From the NCBI RefSeq assembly GCF_000211855.2, contig NC_015638.1, positions 3,011,001-3,075,000 of the forward strand: a DNA stretch of 64,000 nt. The letters run 5' to 3'. Made by a program: the position numbers and the translations under genes. The notes under the pieces were generated by a model. The model searched no databases. It was given only the letters and a program-made list of their open reading frames with translations, and had not been told where the DNA came from. This DNA is from Lacinutrix sp. 5H-3-7-4 (GTDB lineage: Bacteria; Bacteroidota; Bacteroidia; Flavobacteriales; Flavobacteriaceae). Every line of letters starts with the position of its first letter. The stretch's first letter is position 1. Shown one piece after another: positions 24,453-33,475 of this stretch.

Positions 24453-24506
24453 TTTTTTAGTTTTGTTTTAAATATCAAAACAAATTAAAAGCACATTAAT
24501 TTTATT

Positions 24507-24565
24507 GGTTACTTACATTTAAATAAAAGTTAATTAAGCCATAATTGTATTTAAATGTAATAACC
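24507..24565. promoter_or_regulatory. Long hairpin upstream of the SMR transporter
   Basis: GGTTACTTACATTTAAATA from 24507 pairs with TATTTAAATGTAATAACC ending at 24565, 18 base pairs with one bulged C. It lies 27 bases before the ATG of the SMR gene and lacks a T run. It could be an operator or an RNA leader. I see none of the conserved ACG-type motifs of known guanidine riboswitches. Confidence 0.5.
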
Positions 24566-24591
24566 TTTGTAGTGATATTTAAAAATAAATT

Positions 24592-24918
24592 ATGAATTGG
24601 ATTTATCTCATTATTGCAGGATTATTTGAAGTTGGCTTTGCTTTTTGTTTAGGTAAAGCTAAAGAGGCTACAAACAGCAATACTTATTGGTGGTATGGTG
24701 GTTTTATAGTTTGCCTAACAATTAGCATGACGCTTCTTATTAAAGCCACACAAACATTACCTTTAGGCACTGCTTATGCTGTATGGACAGGTATTGGAGC
24801 TGTAGGTACTGTATTAGTGGGCATACTATTTTTTAAAGATCCTGTTAACCTATGGAGAATTGTATTTATACTTACTTTAATTAGTTCTATTGTAGGCTTA
24901 AAATTTGTTTCCAATTAA
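24592..24918 (+). CDS. Small multidrug resistance (SMR) transporter, SugE/Gdx-like
   Basis: A 108-residue, four-segment SMR protein. The essential Glu is in LFEVGFAF (near E13), followed by W-x-Y and the GTAYAVWTGIGAVGTVLVG signature near 60-78. The SugE/Gdx subgroup exports guanidinium, the EmrE subgroup cations and drugs. The Leu-Phe-Glu-Val-Gly-Phe context and the upstream hairpin favour the SugE side. It acts as an antiparallel dimer in the inner membrane and can work as a homodimer. Confidence 0.85.
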   Translation: MNWIYLIIAGLFEVGFAFCLGKAKEATNSNTYWWYGGFIVCLTISMTLLIKATQTLPLGTAYAVWTGIGAVGTVLVGILFFKDPVNLWRIVFILTLISSIVGLKFVSN

Positions 24919-25093
24919 TTTAACACTTCATTTTAATACAAAATTTACTTGTATTATAATTTTATAAGTATTCTTATTTCAATACTACTCCCAATTAATT
25001 TTTTATAAGATTTTTAAAATAATTTGTTTTGCAATTTCATTAATCGTAATATTGCAATGTAATAATTAAACAATAATTTTAAATTAGTTTACT

Positions 25094-26140
25094 ATGAGTA
25101 AGAAAAAATTAAGTTTTCTAGATAAAAATCTAACACTTTGGATTTTTGTTGCTATGGCAATTGGTGTTTCAATAGGTTATTTTGCTCCTAATTTCCCAAA
25201 CTTTATTAACTCATTTAATAGTGGTACAACCAATATACCTATTGCTATTGGTTTAATTTTAATGATGTATCCACCACTTGCAAAAGTTAATTATGCATTG
25301 CTACCAAAAGTATTTAAAAACACAAAAATACTTTCAATCTCTTTAATTTTAAATTGGATAATTGGTCCTGTTTTAATGTTTATACTAGCCATTATATTTT
25401 TAAGTGATTATCCAGAATATATGGTTGGTCTTATATTAATAGGTTTAGCTAGATGTATTGCTATGGTTCTAGTTTGGAATGATTTAGCCGAAGGCAGTAG
25501 CGAATATGGTGCAGGTTTAGTAGCATTAAATAGTATTTTTCAAGTATTTGCTTATAGTTTTTACGCTTGGTTATTTATTACAGTACTTCCACCCTATTTT
25601 GGTTTTGAAGGTGCTATTGTAGATATTTCTATTGGTACAATAGCAAAAAGCGTAGCTATTTATCTAGGTATACCGTTTGCAATGGGTATTTTAAGTCGTT
25701 TAATTTTAGTAAAAATAAAAGGTGAAACGTGGTATACAAAAAAATTTATTCCTACTATTTCTCCAATTACTTTAATCGCATTACTATTTACAATTGTAAT
25801 AATGTTTTCTTTAAAAGGAGAATTAATTGTAGAAATACCAATGGATGTTGTAATTATTGCCATACCATTACTTATATACTTTACATTAATGTTTATAATT
25901 GGTTTCTTTTTTACAAAAGCTACTGGAGCAGATTACGATAAAACTACAGCTGTAGCATTTACTGCTGCAGGTAATAATTTTGAGCTAGCAATAGCTGTGG
26001 CAATTGCTGTATTTGGTTTAAATTCTGGCCAGGCATTTACAGGTGTTATTGGACCATTAGTAGAAGTACCTGCTTTAATTTTATTAGTAAAAGTTTCTTT
26101 TTGGTTTAGAAAAAAATACTTTACCAAAGCTAAGATATAA
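25094..26140 (+). CDS. acr3: ACR3-type arsenite efflux permease
   Basis: A 348-residue, ten-segment transporter of the bile acid/sodium symporter fold with ACR3 features: an N-terminal [20 protein letters not shown] block, the conserved catalytic Cys121 in GLARCIAMV, and [18 protein letters not shown] near the C-terminus. It exports arsenite or antimonite. No arsR or arsC is adjacent, unlike most ars operons. The ArsR-type gene at 15264 is 10 kb away and lacks a metal motif. A Glu in FEAI-type position supports function. Confidence 0.88.
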   Translation: MSKKKLSFLDKNLTLWIFVAMAIGVSIGYFAPNFPNFINSFNSGTTNIPIAIGLILMMYPPLAKVNYALLPKVFKNTKILSISLILNWIIGPVLMFILAIIFLSDYPEYMVGLILIGLARCIAMVLVWNDLAEGSSEYGAGLVALNSIFQVFAYSFYAWLFITVLPPYFGFEGAIVDISIGTIAKSVAIYLGIPFAMGILSRLILVKIKGETWYTKKFIPTISPITLIALLFTIVIMFSLKGELIVEIPMDVVIIAIPLLIYFTLMFIIGFFFTKATGADYDKTTAVAFTAAGNNFELAIAVAIAVFGLNSGQAFTGVIGPLVEVPALILLVKVSFWFRKKYFTKAKI

Positions 26141-26242
26141 AACAATCTTAAATCTTAGTTAATAGATAGCTAAACCTAGTGTATTTGCATTTAAAATCTC
26201 TCAAATTAACGTAAATTGCGTTCTTATTTCGAAAAATTAATT

Positions 26243-28090
26243 ATGCAAGAGACTAAAGTAATAAACTATATAAAAAATGTTATTGATAATATGCCAATTG
26301 GCTGGTTAAATATAACAACTCACCGTTTAGATATTTATAATGAAGAATTAGCAAAAGTTCAGTTTTTAGAGCAGTTTGAAAATTTATTTGAAAACGATAA
26401 TGCCACTCCAGCTGCTTTAGAAAATTTACCAACGGCCTACGACTATATTAGACTAGGTCACCCACTATCTTGTGTTTTAGAATGGGCTATTGCAAAGCTT
26501 AATACTATAGACGCACAAAATGTTATTAGTTTTGGGTCTAAAACCACACCTATTTTAGCCGTTTTAAGACAAAATTTATTAGAAAATAAAAACACTCAAA
26601 TAAATTATACAGGAGCATTACCAAGTAACTTTAATCCTGAAATTATAAAACAAGTTTACGGTTATAATTTTGATTTAAAACAAGTAGATTCTCCAGATGC
26701 TATTGAAGCTTTTAATGGAAGTACAATTTATATAAGTGAGCAAAACACTATAAATACTATAGCTTCTAAAAATACTAACATAGATTTTTTAGTTAATTTA
26801 CATAGTGATTTAGGAAGTGTTATTATAATAAATGGAGAAGAAAACAATAGTTATATTTCTAACATTCAACACGTAAGACGAAGAGAAACTATTGCAATAA
26901 CACCTGCTAATGCCTTAGTTGCCTTACAAGCATTGGCTGCTATGAAGCCTTTTGACTTTAAGACAAATACTATTGTAGAAGATAAAGCTTCAGTTTTAAC
27001 ATCAATTAAAAAAATCACAAACTCAAGCTCAAAAGCTATTGTAGCATCAAGTGGTTTATCTATGCAATACGCAATCATGATGGGATTAATACATGATGCT
27101 CAAATAAACCATAAAGGAAAAGCAATAAAAATTGTAGTACCGCCAAACTGTTATGGTGGTACTAACGACCAAGCTAGACGAGTTGCTGCATGTTTAGATA
27201 ATGTAGCTATTGTAGATTTACTGGTTGATGGAGATAACGATATGGTCACTAGTATAGATAGTGTTTTAAACACCATTGCTAGCCAAGATGCAATACCATA
27301 TATTATTGCCGAAATACCTACAAATCCAAGAGTTGAAGTGCCAGATCTTATTAAATTAAAAGAAGCGCTAAGCAAACCTCGTAAAACACCAAATGGTACA
27401 GTTGCCATTGATCCTGTTTTTATTTTAGACCAAACATTTTGTCCAAATGTTCAGTTTTTAGGCGAAAATGATATTTTATCTACAGTACGAACCATTTCTT
27501 ATGTAAGTGGCTCTAAATTTCCTAGTGGAGGAAAATGTACTGCCGGATATTGTGTTGCGAATGAAAAAGCTAAAGACTTAATTAATAACATAGAAACGCA
27601 CTTAACAATTTGCGATAACGAAGCAACGGCATTACAGTATAACATATTAGCATTACAATTGCCATCTATGAATCAACGTATTGCAGATGCTTATACAAAC
27701 ACACGTGAGTTTGTAACGTTTATTAATAAAGCGCTACCAGAAGCTAAAATAAATTTTGTTTCAAGAGAATTAGCCTCACAAGGTTTTACACCATCGGTTT
27801 TTTCGTTAGATCTTCCAACAAAAGGAAATACTGATGACGAAAAAGAAACATATAAACGCGAATTAAATCTTAGATTAATTAATTTAATGATTACCGAAAT
27901 TCCTAACGAAAGTAAATTTTGTGTGAGCTACGGACAATTAAAAGGATGTTACTGGACCATTCCTGCAACCTCAACACAAGGTACTACAAAAGAAGGTGAT
28001 AAAGATTATATTGTAAGAGCATCACTATCTGCAAATTTAGATTTAGAGCAGCATAAAGCTGTATTTTTAAAATTTGTAGAAACGTTATAA
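26243..28090 (+). CDS. Large PLP-dependent enzyme of the Cys/Met metabolism family
   Basis: A 615-residue protein from the ATG at 26243. A TTG 27 bases upstream would add nine residues but is less likely. The N-terminal half (about 1-230) is unlike typical family members. From about 250 on the Cys/Met PLP fold is seen: VASSGLSMQYA, YGGTNDQARR, AEIPTNPRVEVPDL, DQTFCPN, and the probable Schiff-base Lys in SYVSGSKFPSGGKC. Normal cystathionine gamma-synthases are about 390 residues, so this is a long variant of unknown substrate. It is followed by a terminator at 28112-28150. Confidence 0.75.
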   Translation: MQETKVINYIKNVIDNMPIGWLNITTHRLDIYNEELAKVQFLEQFENLFENDNATPAALENLPTAYDYIRLGHPLSCVLEWAIAKLNTIDAQNVISFGSKTTPILAVLRQNLLENKNTQINYTGALPSNFNPEIIKQVYGYNFDLKQVDSPDAIEAFNGSTIYISEQNTINTIASKNTNIDFLVNLHSDLGSVIIINGEENNSYISNIQHVRRRETIAITPANALVALQALAAMKPFDFKTNTIVEDKASVLTSIKKITNSSSKAIVASSGLSMQYAIMMGLIHDAQINHKGKAIKIVVPPNCYGGTNDQARRVAACLDNVAIVDLLVDGDNDMVTSIDSVLNTIASQDAIPYIIAEIPTNPRVEVPDLIKLKEALSKPRKTPNGTVAIDPVFILDQTFCPNVQFLGENDILSTVRTISYVSGSKFPSGGKCTAGYCVANEKAKDLINNIETHLTICDNEATALQYNILALQLPSMNQRIADAYTNTREFVTFINKALPEAKINFVSRELASQGFTPSVFSLDLPTKGNTDDEKETYKRELNLRLINLMITEIPNESKFCVSYGQLKGCYWTIPATSTQGTTKEGDKDYIVRASLSANLDLEQHKAVFLKFVETL

Positions 28091-28111
28091 TACGGTTTAA
28101 ATAAATATAAT

Positions 28112-28150
28112 AAAGCGTTTTAGAATAGTAGTATTTTAAAACGCTTTTTT
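28112..28150 (+). terminator. Terminator after the PLP enzyme
   Basis: AAAGCGTTTTA at 28112-28122 pairs with TAAAACGCTTT at 28137-28147, followed by T residues. The convergent HxlR gene stops shortly after, so it may serve both strands. Confidence 0.75.
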
Positions 28151-28157
28151 ATTGTAA

Positions 28158-28469
28158 TTACTGTTTAGCATCTTCAATTCCCCAAGCATCTAAGCTTTTT
28201 AAAATAGCCTCAAGAGATTGTCCTCTTTTAGTTAACATGTATTCTACTTTTGGAGGAACAACAGGATAGACTTTTCTAGAAATTAATTTATCTTTTTCTA
28301 ATTCTCTTACCGTTTGCGTAAACATTTTATTAGAAATTCCTGGTATATGCTTTTGCAAAACACCAGAACGTAAAGCACCATCTAACAAATGAAATAAAAT
28401 TAACGGTTTCCATTTAGTACCTATTAAATTCATTGTGTAATTTAAAGGGCAAGCATTTTCTTTATTCAA
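28158..28469 (-). CDS. HxlR/DUF24-family transcriptional regulator
   Basis: A 103-residue winged-helix regulator. The conserved redox-active Cys of the family is in NACPL near 6-8, followed by LIGTKWKPLILFHL, a recognition helix in the GISNKMFTQTVRELEKD region and a wing (RKVYPVVPPKVEYML). The start appears to be TTG, since an ATG start would lose the conserved Cys region. It is divergent from a VOC gene across a 120-base gap full of inverted repeats, so it is likely a thiol- or quinone-sensing repressor of that gene. Confidence 0.85.
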   Translation of the reverse strand: MNKENACPLNYTMNLIGTKWKPLILFHLLDGALRSGVLQKHIPGISNKMFTQTVRELEKDKLISRKVYPVVPPKVEYMLTKRGQSLEAILKSLDAWGIEDAKQ

Positions 28470-28523
28470 AATTAAAATATATTGTATTAATAATCAGTAT
28501 TTTACTCCTTTAAGTAACTATAC

Positions 28524-28571
28524 TACTTTTTAGTAAGTTATTGCCTACTAGGCAAATATAGATTATTTTTG
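28524..28571 (+). promoter_or_regulatory. Promoter of the VOC gene with overlapping repressor dyads
   Basis: The -33 TTG is at 28541-28543, with a 20-base spacer, and the -7 TATTTTTG is at 28564-28571. TTGCCTA-C-TAGGCAA at 28541-28555 is a perfect palindrome over the -33 box. TACT-N4-AGTA is at 28524-28535 and TTACT-N5-AGTAA at 28502-28516. TACT/AGTA-type dyads are what I recall for DUF24 repressors such as YodB, so this fits control by the divergent HxlR gene. Confidence 0.6.
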
Positions 28572-28589
28572 TCTTCTAAATAAAATGTT

Positions 28590-29102
28590 ATGAAAACAAA
28601 TAAAAATTATCCAAAATCATTTTCACATATTGGTTTAACAGTACCAGATATAAACGAAGCTGTCAAGTTTTATTCTGAAGTTATGGGTTGGTATATAATC
28701 ATGGAACCTTCAACAATAAAAAAAGAAAGCGAAACAGCAATTGGCCAAATGTGTATTGATGTTTTTGGTGATGACTGGACAACGTTTGAAATTGCACACT
28801 TAGCAACTTCAGATGGCATTGGTGTAGAATTATTTTCTTTTCCGCAAGGCAAAAAAGAAGCTCCAGAATTCAACCCTTTTAATACTGGCCTATTTCATTT
28901 TTGTATTCAAGATCCAAACATTGAAGATTTAATTGAAAAAATAGTTTCTTATGGTGGTAAACAACGCATGCCTATTCGTGAATACTATCCAGAAGATAAA
29001 CCATTTAAAATGTGTTATGTAGAAGATCCTTTTGGTATTGTATTTGAAATTTACACACACAGTTATGAGTTAACATACTCCTCTGGAGCTTATCAAAAAT
29101 AG
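28590..29102 (+). CDS. VOC (glyoxalase-like) family protein
   Basis: A 170-residue single-chain glyoxalase-fold protein. SFSHIGLTVPDINEAVKFYS near 10-29 carries the first metal His, VELFSFP the region near 88-94, LFHFCIQD the middle His near 106-113, and VEDPFGIVFEIY the final Glu near 148-159. It probably acts on a reactive carbonyl or quinone. Regulated by the divergent HxlR gene by inference. Confidence 0.82.
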   Translation: MKTNKNYPKSFSHIGLTVPDINEAVKFYSEVMGWYIIMEPSTIKKESETAIGQMCIDVFGDDWTTFEIAHLATSDGIGVELFSFPQGKKEAPEFNPFNTGLFHFCIQDPNIEDLIEKIVSYGGKQRMPIREYYPEDKPFKMCYVEDPFGIVFEIYTHSYELTYSSGAYQK

Positions 29103-29209
29103 GTTGAAAATACAATCAATATGAAGTAACATTTATGTTAATTAAAATGAATTAATAATAAGGTTGCTTCATATTTATTATCTTGGTTTTTTAATTTTAA
29201 AAGCCCTTT

Positions 29210-29845
29210 ATGACGTATTTAGAATCTTCATATTTTCTTGATTTTGAATCTAAAATCATTCAAAATTTAATTTCAGAATTTAAAAATGAAAATTTAACAC
29301 CTAACCAAAAAGCCATTGGTATTTATACCAAAGTACGTGATGGTTATAAATACGATCCTTATCATATTAGTTTACTAGAAAATAATTATCGTTCTAGTGT
29401 CATTGCAAAAAAACAAACTGGTAATTGTGTAGATAAGTCTATACTTTTAATTTCTTGTTTACGTGCTTTAAATATTCCGGCTAGATTGCATCTTGGCAAA
29501 GTAAAAAACCATATCGCTGTAGATAGATTAATTGAGAAATTTGGCTCTAACGAGCTTACACCTCATGGTATGGTAGATGTATATTTAAATAATACTTGGT
29601 TAAAAATGTCTCCTGCATTTAATGCTAGTTTATGTGAGAGATTTAAAGTCGCTCCTTTAGAGTTTAATGGTAAAACCAGCTCTTATTTACAAGCATATAA
29701 TAACGATGGTAATTTGTTTATGGAATACACTCAAGATTATGGTTTTTTTGAAGATGTACCTTTAGATTTTATGAAGCAAAATTTAAAAACACATTATCCG
29801 CATATTTTTGATACTAAAGATAATATTACAGAGTTTAAAATATAA
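29210..29845 (+). CDS. Transglutaminase-like cysteine protease-fold protein
   Basis: A 211-residue cytoplasmic protein of the transglutaminase-like superfamily. The catalytic Cys is in TGNCVDKS near 70, and the His in HGMVDVYL near 123. The third position reads MSPAFN where many relatives have DPAF; a Thr or Ser here is common in this bacterial group (ATPAFN). The substrate is unknown. A bidirectional terminator follows. Confidence 0.8.
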   Translation: MTYLESSYFLDFESKIIQNLISEFKNENLTPNQKAIGIYTKVRDGYKYDPYHISLLENNYRSSVIAKKQTGNCVDKSILLISCLRALNIPARLHLGKVKNHIAVDRLIEKFGSNELTPHGMVDVYLNNTWLKMSPAFNASLCERFKVAPLEFNGKTSSYLQAYNNDGNLFMEYTQDYGFFEDVPLDFMKQNLKTHYPHIFDTKDNITEFKI

Positions 29846-29857
29846 TTGACTTTAAAT

Positions 29858-29892
29858 AAAAAAGTACAACCTAAACAGGCTGTACTTTTTTT
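29858..29892. terminator. Bidirectional terminator between the transglutaminase-like and TonB receptor genes
   Basis: AAAAAAGTACA and TGTACTTTTTT with a 14-base loop give A-rich and T-rich flanks, so it can stop both convergent genes. Confidence 0.8.
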
Positions 29893-29920
29893 AAATTTAG
29901 ACTAATATAAAATAGGATTA

Positions 29921-32299
29921 TTAAAATCTGTAGGTTAATACTCCTGCAAAATTTCTTGGGTCTGTTTGGTTAATATAGCTTGTTCTATATGCGTTATAAC
30001 CTATATTATTAAACACATTATTAACAAGTACTCTAAAATTAAAGTGTCTATTAAACCTATATGCAGCTTGCGCATTAACTTGTGTATAAGCATCTACATT
30101 AAATGGTTCTTGATTTGGTACAATACCTTCATGTGTTACTGCTCCTGCACTCCAGTCGTTAATTGGTCTTTCGCCAGTATAGTATACACCAGCTCCTAGT
30201 GATAAGCCTTCTAGCTTTTGTTTAAAACTGTAATTAGCATACGCATTAAAAGTATGTTTTGGTGTATTTAATGGTGCAGATCCATAGACATAAGATGTAT
30301 GCTCTTTGTACTGTGCGTCTATATAAGAATATCCTGTTATAACTTCAAGGTTTTCTAAAACACGACCACTAAGCTCTACTTCAATACCTTTACGTTCATC
30401 GTTTCCACCTTTAGCATAATATCCTGTTTCTACCCAATTTTCATCATAAACAGGAAGGTTAATATCTTTATTATTAATTTTAAAATAGGTGAAATTAAAA
30501 CGTAACCTACTGTTTAACCAATTGGTTTTAATACCTGTTTCAAATTGGTCGTAACGTTCGTTACCCAATTCTTCTCCATTAATATCTAAACGTGTTCCTG
30601 TTCTTGGATAAGAGCTATTGGTGTAAGAAGCAAATACATTTATGTTTTTAAATGGAGAAATTATAATTCCTCCTAATGGGTTAAAAGCATCACTCTCGGT
30701 CGTTTCTGTTTCTGTAATTGTTCTAGTTTTGCTATAACGTAAACCTATAAAAGCTTTTAAATATTTATTAAAAGTTACAACATCCTGTGCAACAAAACCT
30801 AAGGCTTTTGATTGAGCTCCAGCTGTAGTTTGCGCAGAAAGCTCTATATCACTTGGTAAAATTCTATTGTTGCTTGTAAATACATCTATAGTATCTACTG
30901 TAGTAACACGTTGTGAGGTTGTATTGTACTCATTTGTACGATAATCGAAACCAACCTGGAAAGTATGAGAAATGCTTCCTGTTTTTAAGTCGTCTCCAAT
31001 TAAATCAAACTGTATTACACTATTATTATCTTCTCTTGTAGCTACAGAATAACCTCTAGACCTTTGATTGTAAATTGCATTTCCTAACGCGTCGCTTACA
31101 ACACCACCTAAGCTTGCACCTTTATCATCTAACTCTAAATTAGATTTGTAAAAAGCTACTTTAAGACTTAATTTATCGCTTAAAGTTCTATCTATTCTTA
31201 AAGAGAATGTTGTGTTTGTGGTTAATGATTTATCATCTTCAAATCCTAAAAATTGATCATAAGGTAAATCATAAATTAAGTTTTGATTATTTTCACCAAG
31301 ATTAACTGTACCTAAGTCTGGCGTTCTACTATCCTCAAAATAGTCCATTTCAAAAGTAAATGTTGTTTTATCATCTGCTTTCCATTCAAATGAAGGATTA
31401 ATATAAAAACGGTCAGAATCTATTCCGCTTCTATAGCTATCTGCGCGTTCTAAAGCACCGTTAATTCTAAAGGCTGTGTTTTCGGTTTTTGTTAAAGGTC
31501 CATAAACATCAAAAGTTGTTCTTGCTTGACCATAGCTACCACCACGTAAGGACACATTTCCACCAAAAGCATATTTAGGTGTTTTTGTAACAAGATTTAT
31601 AATTCCTCCAGGACTTCCTAAATCTGTAGCAACGCCTTGGGTAATAGATGCAGCTCCTTTTAAAACTTGAATATTATCTACACCTTGCATATCTGTTAAA
31701 ACACCAACACCTCTAAAATCTGAATGTACTCGTACTCCATTTTTTAATATAGGGATTCCTCTAAATCCTCGAGACGACATACTTTCTCTTTTGTTACCAT
31801 ATGTAGCAAAAGTATAAACACCAGGAACATTTTTTGTAGCGTCTGATATTGTTAAATTACCTTGTTGTTCTATTAATTTATCTGAAATTATAGAAATACT
31901 TTGAATTTGCTCATATGGCGCCAACGGTAAACGTGTTAAGGCTTCAATTTTATCTGGATGTTTAAAACGATTTCCAAACACTTCAACCGCTTCTAAATCG
32001 CCATCACTTTGAAGTTTAAATGTTACGGTTAAACTTTCGTTATTGTTTAATTGAATTGTGTTTGTTTGTGTTTTATACCCAACAGAAGATACTTTTATAG
32101 TATAAGTACCTTCAGTTAAATTAGTGAATTCAAAATACCCGTTTTCATTTGCAGAAACACCTTTATTAGTGCCTTCTAACATTACCGATGCAAAAGGTAT
32201 ATTTTCATTTAAATTGTTTGTTACCGTTCCACTTATTTTAGATTGTGAAAACGAAAATTGTATAGCAAATAATACTATAAAGCTTATGTTTTTTAACAT
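29921..32299 (-). CDS. TonB-dependent receptor, probable siderophore/iron uptake
   Basis: A 792-residue outer membrane receptor. Signal peptide 1-18 (ending SFSQ), then a carboxypeptidase-like regulatory domain (about 19-105; SGTVTNNLNENIPFASVML). The plug lies at about 120-235 (IQVLKGAASITQGVA, then LGSPGGIINLVTKTPK) and the 22-strand barrel from about 245 on, ending in LTYRF. The plug and barrel read as a FecA/FhuA-type siderophore receptor (NERYDQFETGIKTNWLNSRL). The promoter and a 25-base palindrome upstream suggest repression by iron. Confidence 0.88.
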   Translation of the reverse strand: MLKNISFIVLFAIQFSFSQSKISGTVTNNLNENIPFASVMLEGTNKGVSANENGYFEFTNLTEGTYTIKVSSVGYKTQTNTIQLNNNESLTVTFKLQSDGDLEAVEVFGNRFKHPDKIEALTRLPLAPYEQIQSISIISDKLIEQQGNLTISDATKNVPGVYTFATYGNKRESMSSRGFRGIPILKNGVRVHSDFRGVGVLTDMQGVDNIQVLKGAASITQGVATDLGSPGGIINLVTKTPKYAFGGNVSLRGGSYGQARTTFDVYGPLTKTENTAFRINGALERADSYRSGIDSDRFYINPSFEWKADDKTTFTFEMDYFEDSRTPDLGTVNLGENNQNLIYDLPYDQFLGFEDDKSLTTNTTFSLRIDRTLSDKLSLKVAFYKSNLELDDKGASLGGVVSDALGNAIYNQRSRGYSVATREDNNSVIQFDLIGDDLKTGSISHTFQVGFDYRTNEYNTTSQRVTTVDTIDVFTSNNRILPSDIELSAQTTAGAQSKALGFVAQDVVTFNKYLKAFIGLRYSKTRTITETETTESDAFNPLGGIIISPFKNINVFASYTNSSYPRTGTRLDINGEELGNERYDQFETGIKTNWLNSRLRFNFTYFKINNKDINLPVYDENWVETGYYAKGGNDERKGIEVELSGRVLENLEVITGYSYIDAQYKEHTSYVYGSAPLNTPKHTFNAYANYSFKQKLEGLSLGAGVYYTGERPINDWSAGAVTHEGIVPNQEPFNVDAYTQVNAQAAYRFNRHFNFRVLVNNVFNNIGYNAYRTSYINQTDPRNFAGVLTYRF

Positions 32300-32331
32300 G
32301 ACTACTATTTAGATTGGTTTTAAATAAAGCG

Positions 32332-32388
32332 CAAATATAGTAGCCAAAAGTAAAACAACAAACTTTATTTAGATTAAATCTAAATAAA
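32332..32388 (-). promoter_or_regulatory. Promoter and probable iron-box operator of the TonB receptor
   Basis: Read on the minus strand: TTTG (32359-32362), 19-base spacer, TATATTTG (32332-32339). Just upstream, TTTATTTAGATT (32364-32375) and AATCTAAATAAA (32377-32388) form a perfect 12-bp palindrome around a single A. A second related half-site (TTTAGATT) lies between the -7 box and the start codon at about 32309-32316. The arrangement fits a Fur- or DtxR-type repressor site, though which one cannot be told. Confidence 0.65.
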
Positions 32389-32522
32389 AAGTTTTACTAA
32401 TTTGATTATTAAATAAATAGCAAGAAATAAAACATAACGAGGAAAGCGTTAAATACTTTACAATTAACAAATTATTAAAAATCTTAATTTGTTTTCATCC
32501 CTAAATTTGCAATAAAAAAGCT

Positions 32523-32696
32523 ATGTTTAAACTATTTAAAAGCAAAAGTAAGGTAGATAAGTTATACAATGAATATAGAGCTTTGCTAGAGGAATCCTAT
32601 AATTTATCTTTTACAAACCGAAATGAGAGCGACAGAAAAAAAGCTGAAGCAGAAGTAATTTTAGAACAAATTGAAGCACTAAAAAAGTGTGGCTAA
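32523..32696 (+). CDS. Lacal_2735-family small protein
   Basis: A 57-residue protein (58 codons with stop) that starts MFKLFKSKSKVDKLYNEYRA and continues with a charged helix of the form LLEESYNLSFTNR and DRKKAEAEVILEQIEAL. This matches the small Bacteroidetes family named Lacal_2735. It is probably a helical hairpin of unknown function. Its stop overlaps the stop of the convergent hydrolase gene by three bases. Confidence 0.75.
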   Translation: MFKLFKSKSKVDKLYNEYRALLEESYNLSFTNRNESDRKKAEAEVILEQIEALKKCG

Positions 32697-33475
32697 CTTA
32701 CACTATTAATAAAAGAGATGGTTTGTGTATTAAAAACATCTGGTTGATCTACATTTACAACATGTCCAGAATTTTTAACTACAAACAAATTTGAAAACAC
32801 ATGTTGCGATGTAATTTTTTTTATAGATGGTAAAAATAAGTGGTCTTCTTCCCCCATTAAATACAGCGTAGGTATTTTAATATCTTTTGCCCTAAAAAAC
32901 TTTAATAGTGGATTTATTTCTGATGTTAGTTTAAACCAGCGAACAAATTCTTTTTGATATAATTTTTTAGCCTCGTTTACAAATAGTAATCTTGATTTTT
33001 TATGGTTTCGTTTAGGCATTATTACAAAAGCAAAAAACTTGTACAGTAACATATATGGCACTACAGATTTAAATATTACTCCCAATTTAATTAATAATTG
33101 AGATCTAAAATTTAATTTCATTACTGCTCCACCCATTATCATACTTTGTACTCTTTTTGGGTGTATTTCGGCAAGGTTTCTTATTAAAATTGTTCCTAAA
33201 GAAATACCTACAAAATGCGACTTTTTTATTTTTAAAAAATCTATAACTTCTACAATATCGTTTGTAATAGAATTAAATGTATATTTTTTATTAAAAGCAT
33301 CTTTTAATGCCGGTTTACTATTGCCATGGCCACGTAAATCTAACACAAGCACATTAAACTCTGCTCTAAAACTACGTAGTTGCTTAAACCATATAGATGC
33401 ACTCCCACCTGCACCATGTACAAAAGTAACCCATTGTGTTGCGGTTTCATGTTTATATGTAGTATAATTAATCAT
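32693..33475 (-). CDS. Alpha/beta-hydrolase
   Basis: A 260-residue alpha/beta-hydrolase. The HG oxyanion motif is VHGAGG near 18-23, the nucleophile elbow GISLGT (Ser near 95), Asp near 211 (GEEDHLFLP), and catalytic His in NSGHVVN near 238. The substrate is unknown. It starts where the cysteine desulfurase ends (one-base overlap), so they form a two-gene unit. Confidence 0.8.
   Translation of the reverse strand: MINYTTYKHETATQWVTFVHGAGGSASIWFKQLRSFRAEFNVLVLDLRGHGNSKPALKDAFNKKYTFNSITNDIVEVIDFLKIKKSHFVGISLGTILIRNLAEIHPKRVQSMIMGGAVMKLNFRSQLLIKLGVIFKSVVPYMLLYKFFAFVIMPKRNHKKSRLLFVNEAKKLYQKEFVRWFKLTSEINPLLKFFRAKDIKIPTLYLMGEEDHLFLPSIKKITSQHVFSNLFVVKNSGHVVNVDQPDVFNTQTISFINSVS

Noticed and set aside
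24507-24565. Hairpin as terminator of the preceding operon
   Set aside because: No T run follows on either strand, and it sits 27 bases before a start codon.
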